Shown: positions 1 through 8,100 of the stretch, in pieces | Layout: every line of letters starts with the position of its first letter | Numbering within the stretch: position 1 is the stretch's first letter | Assembly: GCA_963817375.1 (NCBI GenBank) | Contig: CAWFOB010000004.1 | Location: 124,001 to 188,000, forward strand | Direction of reading: 5' to 3' | Source of the DNA: JACVRM01 sp963817375 | Lineage (GTDB): Bacteria > Actinomycetota > Thermoleophilia > Gaiellales > Gaiellaceae | DNA: 64,000 nt | The notes under the pieces: model-generated | The model's database searches: none | Told to the model about the DNA's origin: nothing | What the model saw: the letters and a program-made list of their open reading frames with translations, nothing else | Made by a program: the position numbers and the translations under genes

Positions 1-133
1 TCGCCCATCGCTCGAACCTAGCAGCACGTTCACGGAGGGACAAAACGGACGCGGAACGGCTGGTATTCCCGACTTTTCAGGATCGGCCCGCGCGGGTACA
101 CCCCGTTTCGATCCCCGAGCACAGGAGGAAGGA

Positions 134-496
134 ATGAACGGGTACGACGTCATCTCGGTCTTGGACGACAAGTCCATCGGCCGCGTCTCCGGGCGTGTCG
201 GTGACTTTCTCATCGTCGAGCACGGCCATCTGCGCAAGTCTCACAACCCGCTGCCGCTCTCGTTCGCGACCGTGGACGAGACGAACAAACGCGTCGTCAC
301 CACGCTCGCGCACGACATCGTCTACGGCGCGCCACAGGTCACGAAAGGGGAGCTCGACGAGCAGGCGGCCCTACAGCATTACGGCCTCGGCGAGACGCCG
401 GCGGTGGACGGCTACGTCGACCTGGACGACCACGAGCTGAAGGCCGGCGACCGTCATGACCGCGCGCCGGAGACCGGCGAAGCCTACGAGAGCTAG
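134..496 (+). CDS. PRC-barrel / DUF2171-like small protein
   Basis: A 120-residue soluble protein with no signal peptide or membrane segment. Residues 3-65 have alternating short beta strands (VISVLDD, IGRVSGRVGDFLIVE, then a VVTTLAHDIVYGAP segment), which resembles the PRC-barrel or DUF2171 fold. Proteins of that fold are small and often stress-linked, with no defined reaction. The tail is acidic and probably disordered. The start is fixed by a strong ribosome site (AGGAGGAAGG) a few bases upstream of the ATG. It converges on the HMA-domain gene with only three bases between stops. The family is inferred from pattern, not from a search. Confidence 0.6.
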   Translation: MNGYDVISVLDDKSIGRVSGRVGDFLIVEHGHLRKSHNPLPLSFATVDETNKRVVTTLAHDIVYGAPQVTKGELDEQAALQHYGLGETPAVDGYVDLDDHELKAGDRHDRAPETGEAYES

Positions 497-499
497 CCG

Positions 500-718
500 C
501 TAGACGAGGGAGTCTTCGCGGAAGCCCGCGCGCGAGAGGGCCGCGACCAGCGTCTCCCGGTCGGTCACGTCGTCGTCCCACGTCAGCGTGACCTGCCCCA
601 TGAGGTTGGCGGAGGCCCCCGTGAGGCCCTCCTCCGCGCGCAGGGCGACCGCGAGGCGGTTCACGCAGCGCTCACAGCGGATGCCGGTGACCTGGAGAAT
701 GTCGGTCTGCTCGGGCAC
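500..718 (-). CDS. Heavy-metal-associated (HMA) domain protein, CopZ-like
   Basis: A 72-residue protein that is entirely one HMA fold. The metal-binding motif GIRCERC lies at residues 12-18, giving the usual CxxC pair near the N terminus, followed by the expected beta-alpha-beta layout and a DRETLVAALSRAGF helix near the end. Such proteins carry Cu(I) or another soft metal in the cytoplasm. No copper ATPase is nearby, so its partner is unknown. It starts with GTG, six bases after the stop of the YbdK-like gene, and is probably co-transcribed with it. Confidence 0.8.
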   Translation of the reverse strand: MPEQTDILQVTGIRCERCVNRLAVALRAEEGLTGASANLMGQVTLTWDDDVTDRETLVAALSRAGFREDSLV

Positions 719-724
719 TGCGGC

Positions 725-1792
725 CTAGCGTAGCGTCCGTTCGACGAGCGCAGCTGTGAGCGCCTCGAGGCCCTCGGCCCGCCCGATCGCGAGCTGCTCC
801 TCGGCCTCCGTCCGGCCGGCGTCGACGCCGACGCCCACCCGCTCGGCGAGCTCCTCGACCAGCTCCCGCGCAGTCGCCATCCGGTCGCCGTCGGGGTGCA
901 CGAGCTCGGCGCCGAGGCCGGCGCGCAGCGCCGCCCAGCGGTTCTGCTGGTAGAGCGCCCGCGCCGGCGGGTCGTAGGGCGGCGCCTCGCCCTCGGCGGC
1001 GGCGATGCAGAGCGCCTGGACCAGCGCCACCAGGTTCGCGGAGCGCTCCGGCGACGTCGGCTGGTCCGGCATGCGCACCTCGAGCGTCCCGAAGCGCGGG
1101 TGCGGGCGGATGTCCCACCAGAGCATCGTGTAGTCCGGGATGACGCCGAGCGCAACGAGCCGGTCGACGAACGCGGCCCAGTCGGCGACGTCACGAAAGG
1201 CGGGCGGCGCGCCGCTGCGCGGCAGCTGCGCGAGGACCTCGGCCCGGTTGGAGGCGAGCCCGGTCTCCTCGCCCGACAGGTAGGGCGAGTTGGCCGAGAG
1301 CGCGAGCACTGCGGGCAGCCAGGGCAGGGCTCCCTCGAGCGCCCGGAAGCAGGTCTCCGGATCCGGCATGCCCACGTGGACGTGCAGCCCGTTGACCCCC
1401 TGCCGCCGCGCCGAGATGCCGGCGTACTCGACGAATGCGAGGTAGCGGGCCTCCGGCACGATCGCCTGCTCCTCGGGCCTGCTGATCGGGTGCGCCCCGG
1501 CGGCGAAGACCTTGAGGCCGCGCTCGCCCGCGAGCCGCGCGGTCACCTCGCGCAGCTCGTGCAGCCGCACGGCCGCCTCCCCGGCGGAGTCGCAGACGCC
1601 GGTGTTGGACTCGACCACGCAGGCGAAGAGCTCGGTCTTGATCCGCCCCGGCCCGAGCTCTGCCTCTGCGGCCGCGACGATCTCCGGAGAGGCGGGCGCA
1701 AGCAGCAGCGTCTCGGCGTCGACGAGCATCAGCTCCTCCTCCGCCCCCACGGACCACGGCGTGCTCTTCCCCCAGCGGGCCTCCTCCTGCAT
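725..1792 (-). CDS. Carboxylate-amine ligase, YbdK / GCS2 family
   Basis: A 355-residue member of the glutamate-cysteine ligase type 2 (YbdK) family, ATP-dependent enzymes that join a carboxylate to an amine. Family hallmarks are visible: VGAEEELMLVD near the N terminus, TELFACVVESNTGVC, the GLHVHVGMPD metal-binding strand, LSANSPYLSG, and WWDIRPHPRFGTLEVR. I chose the ATG at 1792, just before the conserved SVGAEEE block; the upstream extension is Arg/Pro-rich and overlaps the divergent gene. The physiological substrate is not predictable. It leads the small HMA-domain gene in a two-gene unit. Confidence 0.85.
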   Translation of the reverse strand: MQEEARWGKSTPWSVGAEEELMLVDAETLLLAPASPEIVAAAEAELGPGRIKTELFACVVESNTGVCDSAGEAAVRLHELREVTARLAGERGLKVFAAGAHPISRPEEQAIVPEARYLAFVEYAGISARRQGVNGLHVHVGMPDPETCFRALEGALPWLPAVLALSANSPYLSGEETGLASNRAEVLAQLPRSGAPPAFRDVADWAAFVDRLVALGVIPDYTMLWWDIRPHPRFGTLEVRMPDQPTSPERSANLVALVQALCIAAAEGEAPPYDPPARALYQQNRWAALRAGLGAELVHPDGDRMATARELVEELAERVGVGVDAGRTEAEEQLAIGRAEGLEALTAALVERTLR

Positions 1793-1878
1793 CGGGCCAT
1801 GATCGCGAACTCGGGACCGGGCTGGTACGGAGGCCCGGGACCCGTTAGGGTCGGCGCCCCACGGGAGAAGGGGGGTCT

Positions 1879-2103
1879 GTGTTCGCACGGCCCGCAACGA
1901 GCCGCGGTCTCATAACCGCCGCGGTCAGCAACGCCCTCGGAGACGAGGTATCGCGCATCAGCCGCGGCCGCGAGATCGACCGCGTCTACGCGCACGGGCA
2001 CGTCGACCCGGTGATCGTCGAGGACGACGACGTGATCCTGCCCGAGTGGGCGCAGCCGATCGCGGCGCGCATCCGCATGCTCGTGCTCGCGGCGCTCCGC
2101 TAG
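1879..2103 (+). CDS. Small hypothetical protein
   Basis: A 74-residue protein I do not recognise. It starts with GTG after a purine-rich ribosome site (GGGAGAAGGGGGG). It has a basic N terminus, an acidic central run (IVEDDDVILPEW) and an amphipathic C-terminal helix (AARIRMLVLAALR). It has no Cys cluster, signal peptide or clear transmembrane segment. It is divergent from the YbdK-like gene and ends just before a strong hairpin. It could be a small regulatory or scaffold protein. The coding call rests on the ribosome site and codon pattern. Confidence 0.45.
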   Translation: MFARPATSRGLITAAVSNALGDEVSRISRGREIDRVYAHGHVDPVIVEDDDVILPEWAQPIAARIRMLVLAALR

Positions 2104-2117
2104 TCCCGTAGAGCTTT

Positions 2118-2152
2118 TTCCCTGCGAGCCGCCGGCGGCGGCCCGCAGGGAA
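2118..2152. terminator. Bidirectional hairpin between convergent genes
   Basis: A nine-base perfect stem, TTCCCTGCG against CGCAGGGAA, encloses a G+C-rich loop that can pair further. It sits in the 55-base gap between the small gene ending at 2103 and htrA ending at 2159. There is no long T run after the stem on either strand, so termination strength is uncertain. Confidence 0.55.
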
Positions 2153-2158
2153 GGACGG

Positions 2159-3370
2159 CTACCCGCGAGGGGAGGAGGGTTGCCGCCCAAGCTTCACGTG
2201 GACGGTGTGCTTTGTAGTACCGCGGAAGAGGTCGAGTCGGATTGCGTCGCCGGGGTTCTTGGCGGCGACGACCTCCCGCAGCGCCTCGACCGTCTGCATC
2301 GGGCGCCCGTCCGCGGCGACGACGAGGTCGCCGCCCATGACGTAGGTCTCGCCGTCGACGGTGACGTGCTGGGTGCCGGCCTTGATGCCGGCCCTGGCCG
2401 CGCCGCTGCCGGGGTCGACGTCGGCCACGAGCAGCCCCGTGCTGGCCGGCAGGTGGAAGAGCCTGGCGATGGCGGCGTCGACCGGCTGCGCGTAGATGCC
2501 GAGCTGCGCATGCTCGACCCGGCCCTTGTCGATGATCTGCGAGGCGACGTCCTTCACGGTGTTGATCGGGATGGCGAAGCCGAGGCCGACGTTCCCGCCG
2601 TTCTCCGTGGCGATCTGGGTGTTGACCCCGATGACGCGGCCGTCGCTCGACAGCAGCGGGCCGCCCGAGTTGCCCTCGTTGATGGCGGCGTCGGTCTGGA
2701 TGACCTGGTCGATGAGCGACTGGTTCGGCGCCTGGATCGCCCGGCCGGTGGCGCTGACGATGCCGGACGTGACGGTGCGCTCGTAGCCGAGCGGGTTGCC
2801 GATCGCGACGACGGCGTCGCCGACGTGGACGCCGTCGGAGTCGCCGAGCTCGAGCGGGCGCAGCGCGCGCGACTCGGCGCTCACCTTGAGCACCGCGACG
2901 TCGGTCGAGGGGTCGCGGCCCACGAGCCTGGCGGCCATGCTCTCGTTGTTCGAGAAGCTGACCCTGATCCGCTGGGCGCCCTGGATCACGTGGTAGTTCG
3001 TGACGATGTAGCCGGACTTGTCGATCACGAAGCCGGAGCCGAGCCCGCGCTGCTCCTGGGCCATGGTCGGGAAGACGCCGAACGGGTCGGTCGCGCGGAC
3101 GACCGTCTCGGTCGAGACGCGGACGACGCCCGGACGCGCGCGCTGGTAGATCTGGCCGATCGTCAGCGGGTGCCCGACCTGGCGGAAGCGAGCGGTCGTG
3201 ATACCGGCGTCGCCGGTCGTGACCGGCTCCGCCGGTGCGGCCGAGGAGCTCGTTCCGATGCCCCAGATGAGCGCCGCACCCGTCAAGGCAACCGCCCCAC
3301 CGGCGATCGCGGCAACGACGAGCGCGGCGCTCGCGACGAGAAAGAGGAGTCCCGTGCGTTGAGGCCGCAC
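2159..3370 (-). CDS. HtrA/DegP-family serine protease with PDZ domain
   Basis: A 403-residue membrane-anchored HtrA protease. Residues 8-38 form a hydrophobic N-terminal anchor. The trypsin-like domain carries the full triad: His127 in TNYHVI, Asp157 in STDVAVL and Ser235 in GNSGGPL. A PDZ domain follows (residues about 295-395, with DVDPGSGAARAGIKAG). It should act outside the membrane, degrading or refolding damaged exported proteins. The GTG start lies 57 bases after the phoU stop, and a -10-like TATAAG ends seven bases before it, so it may have its own leaderless transcript. A second HtrA lies at 41450-42658. Confidence 0.93.
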   Translation of the reverse strand: MRPQRTGLLFLVASAALVVAAIAGGAVALTGAALIWGIGTSSSAAPAEPVTTGDAGITTARFRQVGHPLTIGQIYQRARPGVVRVSTETVVRATDPFGVFPTMAQEQRGLGSGFVIDKSGYIVTNYHVIQGAQRIRVSFSNNESMAARLVGRDPSTDVAVLKVSAESRALRPLELGDSDGVHVGDAVVAIGNPLGYERTVTSGIVSATGRAIQAPNQSLIDQVIQTDAAINEGNSGGPLLSSDGRVIGVNTQIATENGGNVGLGFAIPINTVKDVASQIIDKGRVEHAQLGIYAQPVDAAIARLFHLPASTGLLVADVDPGSGAARAGIKAGTQHVTVDGETYVMGGDLVVAADGRPMQTVEALREVVAAKNPGDAIRLDLFRGTTKHTVHVKLGRQPSSPRG

Positions 3371-3376
3371 GAGGTC

Positions 3377-3421
3377 CTTATAGCCCGGCGCGCTTAACGG
3401 CCTACGTCGGTGGTGTTAAGC
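3377..3421 (-). promoter_or_regulatory. Promoter and inverted repeat before htrA
   Basis: On the minus strand a TATAAG hexamer (3382 to 3377) stands seven bases from the GTG start, and no ordinary -35 is seen. Upstream, GCTTAAC (3392-3398) and GTTAAGC (3415-3421) form a perfect inverted repeat 16 bases apart, a plausible regulator site over the missing -35. Role inferred. Confidence 0.4.
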
Positions 3422-3426
3422 AGTGT

Positions 3427-4107
3427 TCAGCCGCGGAGCTCGGTCGACGCGTCCGTGAACTCCCGGAACTCGCCGGTGACGAGGTACGCGACCTGCTCGC
3501 CGATGTCGACGGCGTGGTCGCCGATGCGCTCCAGGCAGCGCGACACGATGATCATGCGCAGCCCCCACTCGCGCATCTCCGGGTTGCTCCCGAGCGCCAT
3601 CAGGTGGTGCACGGCGCGCCGGTTCGCCCGGTCGATCAGCTCGTCCAGCTCGACCAGCGACTCGGCCGCCTCGACGTCGCGGTTCATGAACGCGTCGAGC
3701 GAGTGCTTCAGCATCTCCTCGCCGCGGGTCGCCATCTCGTCGAACGCCTCGACGAGCTTCGTGTCCGGAGGGACGGCGTAGACCAGTTTCGTCAGCTTCG
3801 CGATGGTCACGGCGAGGTCGGCGATGCGCTCGAGCGCGAGGTTTATGTGGATGATCGACAGCACAAGCCGCAGGTCCGACGCGACCGGCGTCTGCCGCGC
3901 GAGCAGCGACTCGACGGCCACCTCGATCGACAGGTAGCGCGAGTCGACTTCGTCGTCGAAGCTGATGACCTCGTCGGCCAGCTCCGGGTCGCGCTCGCGC
4001 AGGGCCTGCATCGCGCCGCGGATCGCGCGGGCGCAGAGGTCGCCCTCCTCCATGAGGGTCGCCTGCAGCGTGTCGAGGTCTTCCTGGAGTGGGATGCGCA
4101 TGGGCAT
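3427..4107 (-). CDS. phoU: Phosphate signalling protein PhoU
   Basis: A 226-residue all-helical protein with the two tandem PhoU repeats expected for the family. The repeats carry the acidic metal-binding patterns: LALERIADLAV near residues 90-100 and CLERIGDHAVDIGE near 191-204. PhoU links the Pst transporter to the phosphate-sensing kinase and damps phosphate uptake when phosphate is plentiful. The ATG at 4107 overlaps the pstB stop as ATGA, so it is translationally coupled as the last gene of pstSCAB-phoU. A second in-frame ATG lies two codons further on. Confidence 0.95.
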   Translation of the reverse strand: MPMRIPLQEDLDTLQATLMEEGDLCARAIRGAMQALRERDPELADEVISFDDEVDSRYLSIEVAVESLLARQTPVASDLRLVLSIIHINLALERIADLAVTIAKLTKLVYAVPPDTKLVEAFDEMATRGEEMLKHSLDAFMNRDVEAAESLVELDELIDRANRRAVHHLMALGSNPEMREWGLRMIIVSRCLERIGDHAVDIGEQVAYLVTGEFREFTDASTELRG

Positions 4108-5000
4108 CAGCCGAACCGCCCCGTGACGTAGTCCTCCGTCCGCTTGTCGCCCGGCGTCGTGAAGATCTTGTCCGTCCGGTCGTACTCGACGAGCACGCCC
4201 GACCGCTGGCCGTCGACGACCTCGCTCAGCGAGAAGAACGCAGTCATGTCGGCCACGCGCGCGGCCTGCTGCATGTTGTGGGTGACGATCACGATCGTGT
4301 AGTCGGACTTCAGCTCGTGCATCAGGTCCTCGATGCTCGCAGTCGAGATCGGGTCGAGCGCCGACGCAGGCTCGTCGAGCAGGATCACCTCGGGCTCGAT
4401 CGCGATCGCGCGCGCGATGCACAGGCGCTGCTGCTGGCCGCCCGACAGCGCGAGCGCGCTGTCCTTCAGCCGGTCCTTGACCTCCTCCCACAGCGCCGCG
4501 CGCCTGAGCGCGGCCTCGACGCGGTCGTGGAGGTTGTCCTTCATCCCGAGGATCCGCAGCCCGTAGGCGATGTTGTCGAAGACCGACTTCGGGAACGGGT
4601 TCGGGCGCTGGAAGACCATCCCGATCTGGCGGCGGACGTTGACCGGGTCGACGTCCTTGCCCTGGAGGTCGATGCCGTGGAAGTAGATGGCGCCCTCCGT
4701 CCGGAAGTTCGGGACGACGTCGTTCATCCGGTTCAGGCAGCGGATGAACGTGCTCTTGCCACACCCGGACGGGCCGATGATCGCGGTCACCTGGTTGCCG
4801 GGGACGTCGAAGCTGACGTCCTTGACCGCCGGTGACCTGCCGTAGTAGGCGGTCAGGTCCTCGATCCGGAACACGGTCGGCGCCGCAACGGGGGCCGAGC
4901 CGGTACCCGGACCGAGCTTCGTCGGGTCGATCGCCTTGGCCAGGCCGTCACCGCCCTGGCGCTCGGTGTCCTCGGCCATGCCCGTGGAAGCGTAATCCAT
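4107..5000 (-). CDS. pstB: Phosphate ABC transporter ATP-binding protein PstB
   Basis: A 297-residue ABC ATPase. Walker A GPSGCGKST is at residues 76-84, the signature LSGGQ at 185-189 and Walker B VILLDEP at 205-211, with the PstB-specific CLNRMND segment and VFQRPNPFPKS Q-loop. It powers high-affinity phosphate import through PstC/PstA. I start it at ATG 5000, since translation further upstream reads into the pstA end. The 40-odd residues before the ABC fold are longer than in most PstB proteins and look disordered. It overlaps phoU by ATGA and follows pstA by 13 bases. Confidence 0.95.
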   Translation of the reverse strand: MDYASTGMAEDTERQGGDGLAKAIDPTKLGPGTGSAPVAAPTVFRIEDLTAYYGRSPAVKDVSFDVPGNQVTAIIGPSGCGKSTFIRCLNRMNDVVPNFRTEGAIYFHGIDLQGKDVDPVNVRRQIGMVFQRPNPFPKSVFDNIAYGLRILGMKDNLHDRVEAALRRAALWEEVKDRLKDSALALSGGQQQRLCIARAIAIEPEVILLDEPASALDPISTASIEDLMHELKSDYTIVIVTHNMQQAARVADMTAFFSLSEVVDGQRSGVLVEYDRTDKIFTTPGDKRTEDYVTGRFG

Positions 5001-5013
5001 CAGGTGTCTCCTT

Positions 5014-5916
5014 CTAGCGTTTCCCCGTCCGGCGCCGGCGGCTCCGGAGGCCGAAGTAGCGCGCAATCGTGCTCGCCACGAGCACGAAGGTGATCAGCAC
5101 GAAGGCGGTCGCCCACGCCTGCTCCTGCAGGTGCGGGTCGGCCTGCTCGGCCGCGTTGAAGATGAAGTAGGGCATCGAGTTCAGGGGCTGGGTCGGGTTC
5201 CAGCTCGTCGTCGTTCCGACGAGCGACGACGTGAAGAGCAGGGGCGCCGTCTCGCCGGCAATGCGGGCGGTCGCGAGCGTCGCGCCCGTGATGATCCCGC
5301 CCATCGCCTGAGGGAGCACGATGCTGAGCGTCGTCCGCCACTTGGGCGCGCCGAGCGCCAGGCTGCCCTCGCGCAGCGAGTTGGGCACGAGGGCCAGGAC
5401 CTCCTGGGTCGACCGCGCGACCAGCGGGAGCATCAGGATCGCGAGCGCGAATGACGCCTTGAGCGCGCTCTGGCCGCTGCCCGCGACCAGCAGGACGAAG
5501 ACAAAGATGCCGATGACGATCGCCGGGATCCCGTTCAGGACGTCGAGCGCCAGCTGGAGCGGCGCACGGACGCGAGGCGATGCGAACTCGTTGAGGTAGA
5601 TCGCCGCCGCAACGCCGACCGGGAGCGCCATCAGCACGGCGAAGAAGACGATCACGAGGCTCCCGATGATCGCGTTCAGGATCCCCGAGTGCGGCGTCTC
5701 GCCGAACGTGAACGCGAACGACGTCGTCTGCGTGAAGAAGTCGAGGTTGATCGCGCCGATTCCTTTCTTCAGCACCGAGACGATGACGATGACGAGCACG
5801 GCGACCGCGAGCATCGCCGCGACCGTGGCAAGCGCCTCCATGGCCAGATTGACCGCCTTTCGGCGGCGGAGGTGCTCGCTCGTCAGCGGACGAGGGGGCT
5901 CGGCGTGCACGCTCAT
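5014..5916 (-). CDS. pstA: Phosphate ABC transporter permease PstA
   Basis: A 300-residue inner-membrane permease with about six transmembrane segments. The EAA-type loop that docks on PstB is visible (LREGSLALGAPKWRTTLSIVLPQAMGGIITG), and LNEFASPRVRAPLQLALDVLNGIPAIVIG is typical of PstA. The ATG overlaps the stop of pstC as ATGA, which fixes the start. It forms the phosphate channel with PstC in the pstSCAB-phoU operon. Confidence 0.95.
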   Translation of the reverse strand: MSVHAEPPRPLTSEHLRRRKAVNLAMEALATVAAMLAVAVLVIVIVSVLKKGIGAINLDFFTQTTSFAFTFGETPHSGILNAIIGSLVIVFFAVLMALPVGVAAAIYLNEFASPRVRAPLQLALDVLNGIPAIVIGIFVFVLLVAGSGQSALKASFALAILMLPLVARSTQEVLALVPNSLREGSLALGAPKWRTTLSIVLPQAMGGIITGATLATARIAGETAPLLFTSSLVGTTTSWNPTQPLNSMPYFIFNAAEQADPHLQEQAWATAFVLITFVLVASTIARYFGLRSRRRRTGKR

Positions 5917-6890
5917 GTGCGCCCCTGCTGGCGTTTGGCGACGCGGCGGACGATCACCTGCGCGATGACGTTGACGATGAGCGAGAAGATCAGGAGCAGG
6001 ACGCCGAGGTAGACGAGCGAAGACTTGTTGAGGTTGTTCGTGTAGCTCTGGTACGAGCTGGCGACCCTGCTCGCGAGCGTGTCGCCGGTATTGAAGAGGT
6101 TGAAGCTGATGTTGGTGGTGTTGCCGATCACCTGCGTGACGGCGATCGCCTCTCCCACCGCCCGGCCGAGGCCGAGGATCAGCGCCGCTGCGATGCCGGC
6201 GCGCGAGTAGGGAAAGACGACGCCGCGGATCATCTCCCAGCGCGTCGCGCCGAGCGCCAGGGCGCCCTCCTTCAGCTCGTCCGGCACATTCAGGAAGAGC
6301 TCGCGGCAGATGCTGGAGACGATCGGGACGACCATGATCGTCAGGATCAGGACGGCGGACAGCTGGCTGGAGCCGACGGTCTGGGAGCCGTCGAAGAACG
6401 GCGTCCAGCCAAACAGCGTGCTGAGGACCGGGCTGAGCGTCGAGACGACCCACGGCCCCATGACGAGGATGCCCCAGAGGCCGAGCACCACGCTCGGCAC
6501 GGAAGCCAGCATCTCGACGAGCGCGCCGACCGGGGCGCGGACCCAGCCCGGCGCAAGCTCGGTCAGGAAAAGGGCAATAGCGATCGCGATCGGGCCGGCT
6601 ACGAGCAGCGCGAACAACGACGTCAGCGCTGTGCCGAAGAGGAACGTTCCCGCACCGTAGACGTCGGTGACCGGGTTCCATGTCGTCCCGGTGATGAAAC
6701 CGAGGCCGAAGGTGTCGAACGAGAGCTTCGCGCCCGCGAACACCTTCCAGGTGATGAGGATCAGCAGGATCACGGCCGTGAGGCCGGCCGCGAGCGTGAT
6801 CCCGTAGAGGAGCGTGTCGCCGAAGCGGAACCGGCCCCGCCGCTGGAGGGCGGCGGGGCCGGTCGGCGCGGATCTGGCTGCTGTCGTCAA
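5913..6890 (-). CDS. pstC: Phosphate ABC transporter permease PstC
   Basis: A 325-residue permease with about six membrane helices, starting from the segment LLYGITLAAGLTAVILLILI. The coupling loop reads LKEGALALGATRWEMIRGVVFPYSRAGI, and GLGRAVGEAIAVTQVIGN is typical of PstC. It pairs with PstA. It begins 16 bases after the pstS stop and ends in an ATGA overlap with pstA, so the operon order is pstS-pstC-pstA-pstB-phoU. Confidence 0.95.
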   Translation of the reverse strand: MTTAARSAPTGPAALQRRGRFRFGDTLLYGITLAAGLTAVILLILITWKVFAGAKLSFDTFGLGFITGTTWNPVTDVYGAGTFLFGTALTSLFALLVAGPIAIAIALFLTELAPGWVRAPVGALVEMLASVPSVVLGLWGILVMGPWVVSTLSPVLSTLFGWTPFFDGSQTVGSSQLSAVLILTIMVVPIVSSICRELFLNVPDELKEGALALGATRWEMIRGVVFPYSRAGIAAALILGLGRAVGEAIAVTQVIGNTTNISFNLFNTGDTLASRVASSYQSYTNNLNKSSLVYLGVLLLIFSLIVNVIAQVIVRRVAKRQQGRT

Positions 6891-6906
6891 CCCAGCGCGA
6901 TCCGGG

Positions 6907-7950
6907 TCAGGTCGAGGAAGAAATCCGCTTCAGGACTACCTTGTCGCGCGCCAGGACGTAGCTGGGAATGGGCACGAAGAGGAGCTTCTTGCCGAGCGGC
7001 TGGCCGCTCGTGATCGCCCAGGTGACGAACGCCTTGAGCGCCGCGGCCTTCGACGACTGCAGCGGCAGGATCACGTACGTGTAGGTGCAGATCGGGTACG
7101 CGTTCGGCTTGCTCTTCGCCGGGTTCACGATCGAGAGCGCGTTACGCGAGTCGAACGACCGCACGTTCGCCGCCGCGGCCTGGATACCGCGGATGCCAGG
7201 CAGTGCCCACTTGCCGGACTTGTTCTGCACGGCCGCAAACTGGAGCTTGTTCGCCAGCGCGTAGGCGACGTCGGCGTAGCCGACCGCCCCCGGCGTCCGG
7301 GTGACGACGCCCGACACGCCCGAGCTGCCGCGAGCGCCGACGGCCTTCGGGCTCGGCCAGTCGACGGCGGTGTTGTGGCCGACCTTGTTCGCCCACTCGG
7401 GACTGACCGCCGAGAGGTAGTCGGTGAAGTTGTAGGTCGTGCCCGACCCGTCGCTGCGGTTCACGGGCGTGATGTCGGTCGACGGCAGGTTCACGCCGGG
7501 GTTCAGCTTCGTGATCCGCTTGTCGTTCCACTTCGTGATCTTGCCGAGGTAGATGGCGGCGATCACGGGGCCGGAGAGGTGGAGGTTGTTCTTGACGCCC
7601 GGCAGGTTGTAGAGCACCGCCGTTGCGCCCAGGGCCCACGGCACCATGACGCAGCCGTGGCAGGACGTGAACTGATCGACGGTCAGCGGCGCGTCGGAAG
7701 CGCCGAAGTCGACCGTGCGGTTCTGGATCGCCGTGATGCCGGCGCCGCTGCCGACCGGGTTGTAGGTGATGGAAGCGTCCTTGTAGGCCTGCTGCCACTG
7801 CGCGATCAGGGGTGCGACGAACGTCGAGCCGGCCCCGCTCAACGAGTCGGCCTGCTTCCTTGCCGGCTGCGCGCCGGCGACCGCCGCGAATGCCACCGCC
7901 GCAATGACCCCCGCCGCGACGGCAGCAATGACGTAGCGCGTTGTGCGCAT
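6907..7950 (-). CDS. pstS: Phosphate-binding protein PstS
   Basis: A 347-residue secreted phosphate receptor. A hydrophobic signal segment covers residues 7-28. The mature part opens with the PstS hallmark GAGSTFVAPL and has the phosphate-contact segments PVNRSDGSGTTYNF and ARGSSGVSGVV. Unlike most Gram-positive PstS proteins I see no lipobox Cys after the signal segment, so it may be soluble or anchored another way. A CHGC pair (residues about 98-101) is an unusual addition. The ribosome site AAAGGAGA is clear. First gene of the pst operon, behind a Pho box. Confidence 0.95.
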   Translation of the reverse strand: MRTTRYVIAAVAAGVIAAVAFAAVAGAQPARKQADSLSGAGSTFVAPLIAQWQQAYKDASITYNPVGSGAGITAIQNRTVDFGASDAPLTVDQFTSCHGCVMVPWALGATAVLYNLPGVKNNLHLSGPVIAAIYLGKITKWNDKRITKLNPGVNLPSTDITPVNRSDGSGTTYNFTDYLSAVSPEWANKVGHNTAVDWPSPKAVGARGSSGVSGVVTRTPGAVGYADVAYALANKLQFAAVQNKSGKWALPGIRGIQAAAANVRSFDSRNALSIVNPAKSKPNAYPICTYTYVILPLQSSKAAALKAFVTWAITSGQPLGKKLLFVPIPSYVLARDKVVLKRISSST

Positions 7951-8028
7951 GTCGTGAAATCTCCTTTTGTTGGATTCCCCTCCGGTGCGCCGCGAGCGTA
8001 CGGCCGCTCTTTCGCGCAGTGGGACGCC

Positions 8029-8061
8029 GCGCCGTGAACTTGTGGTGTCGATCTGGTGAAG
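8029..8061 (-). promoter_or_regulatory. Pho box upstream of pstS
   Basis: Read on the minus strand, three direct-repeat units start exactly 11 bases apart: CTTCACC, CGACACC and GTTCACG, each followed by four variable bases. This matches the actinobacterial Pho box built from GTTCACC units that PhoP-type regulators bind. It lies about 80 bases upstream of the pstS start, a normal position for activation under phosphate limitation. Confidence 0.8.
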
Positions 8062-8100
8062 CCAGCTGCTGAAGGCGCCAATCCGGCGGCTACGCCGGGA

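Noticed and set aside
71..99. A possible stress sigma-factor promoter (GGGTAC at 94-99) before the PRC-barrel-like gene.
   Set aside because: The matching upstream GTTT-type element is not found at the right spacing, so the support is too weak.
2180..3397. A long plus-strand ORF (405 residues) opposite htrA, and similar long ORFs opposite pit, ppk1, hemH and the aro genes.
   Set aside because: They are rich in Arg, Asp and Val with no motifs, and mirror real genes with clear active sites; typical shadows in high-GC DNA.
3427..4764. A 445-residue frame that seems to fuse extra N-terminal sequence to PhoU.
   Set aside because: The upstream part is antisense-frame reading of pstB; phoU has its own ATG overlapping the pstB stop.
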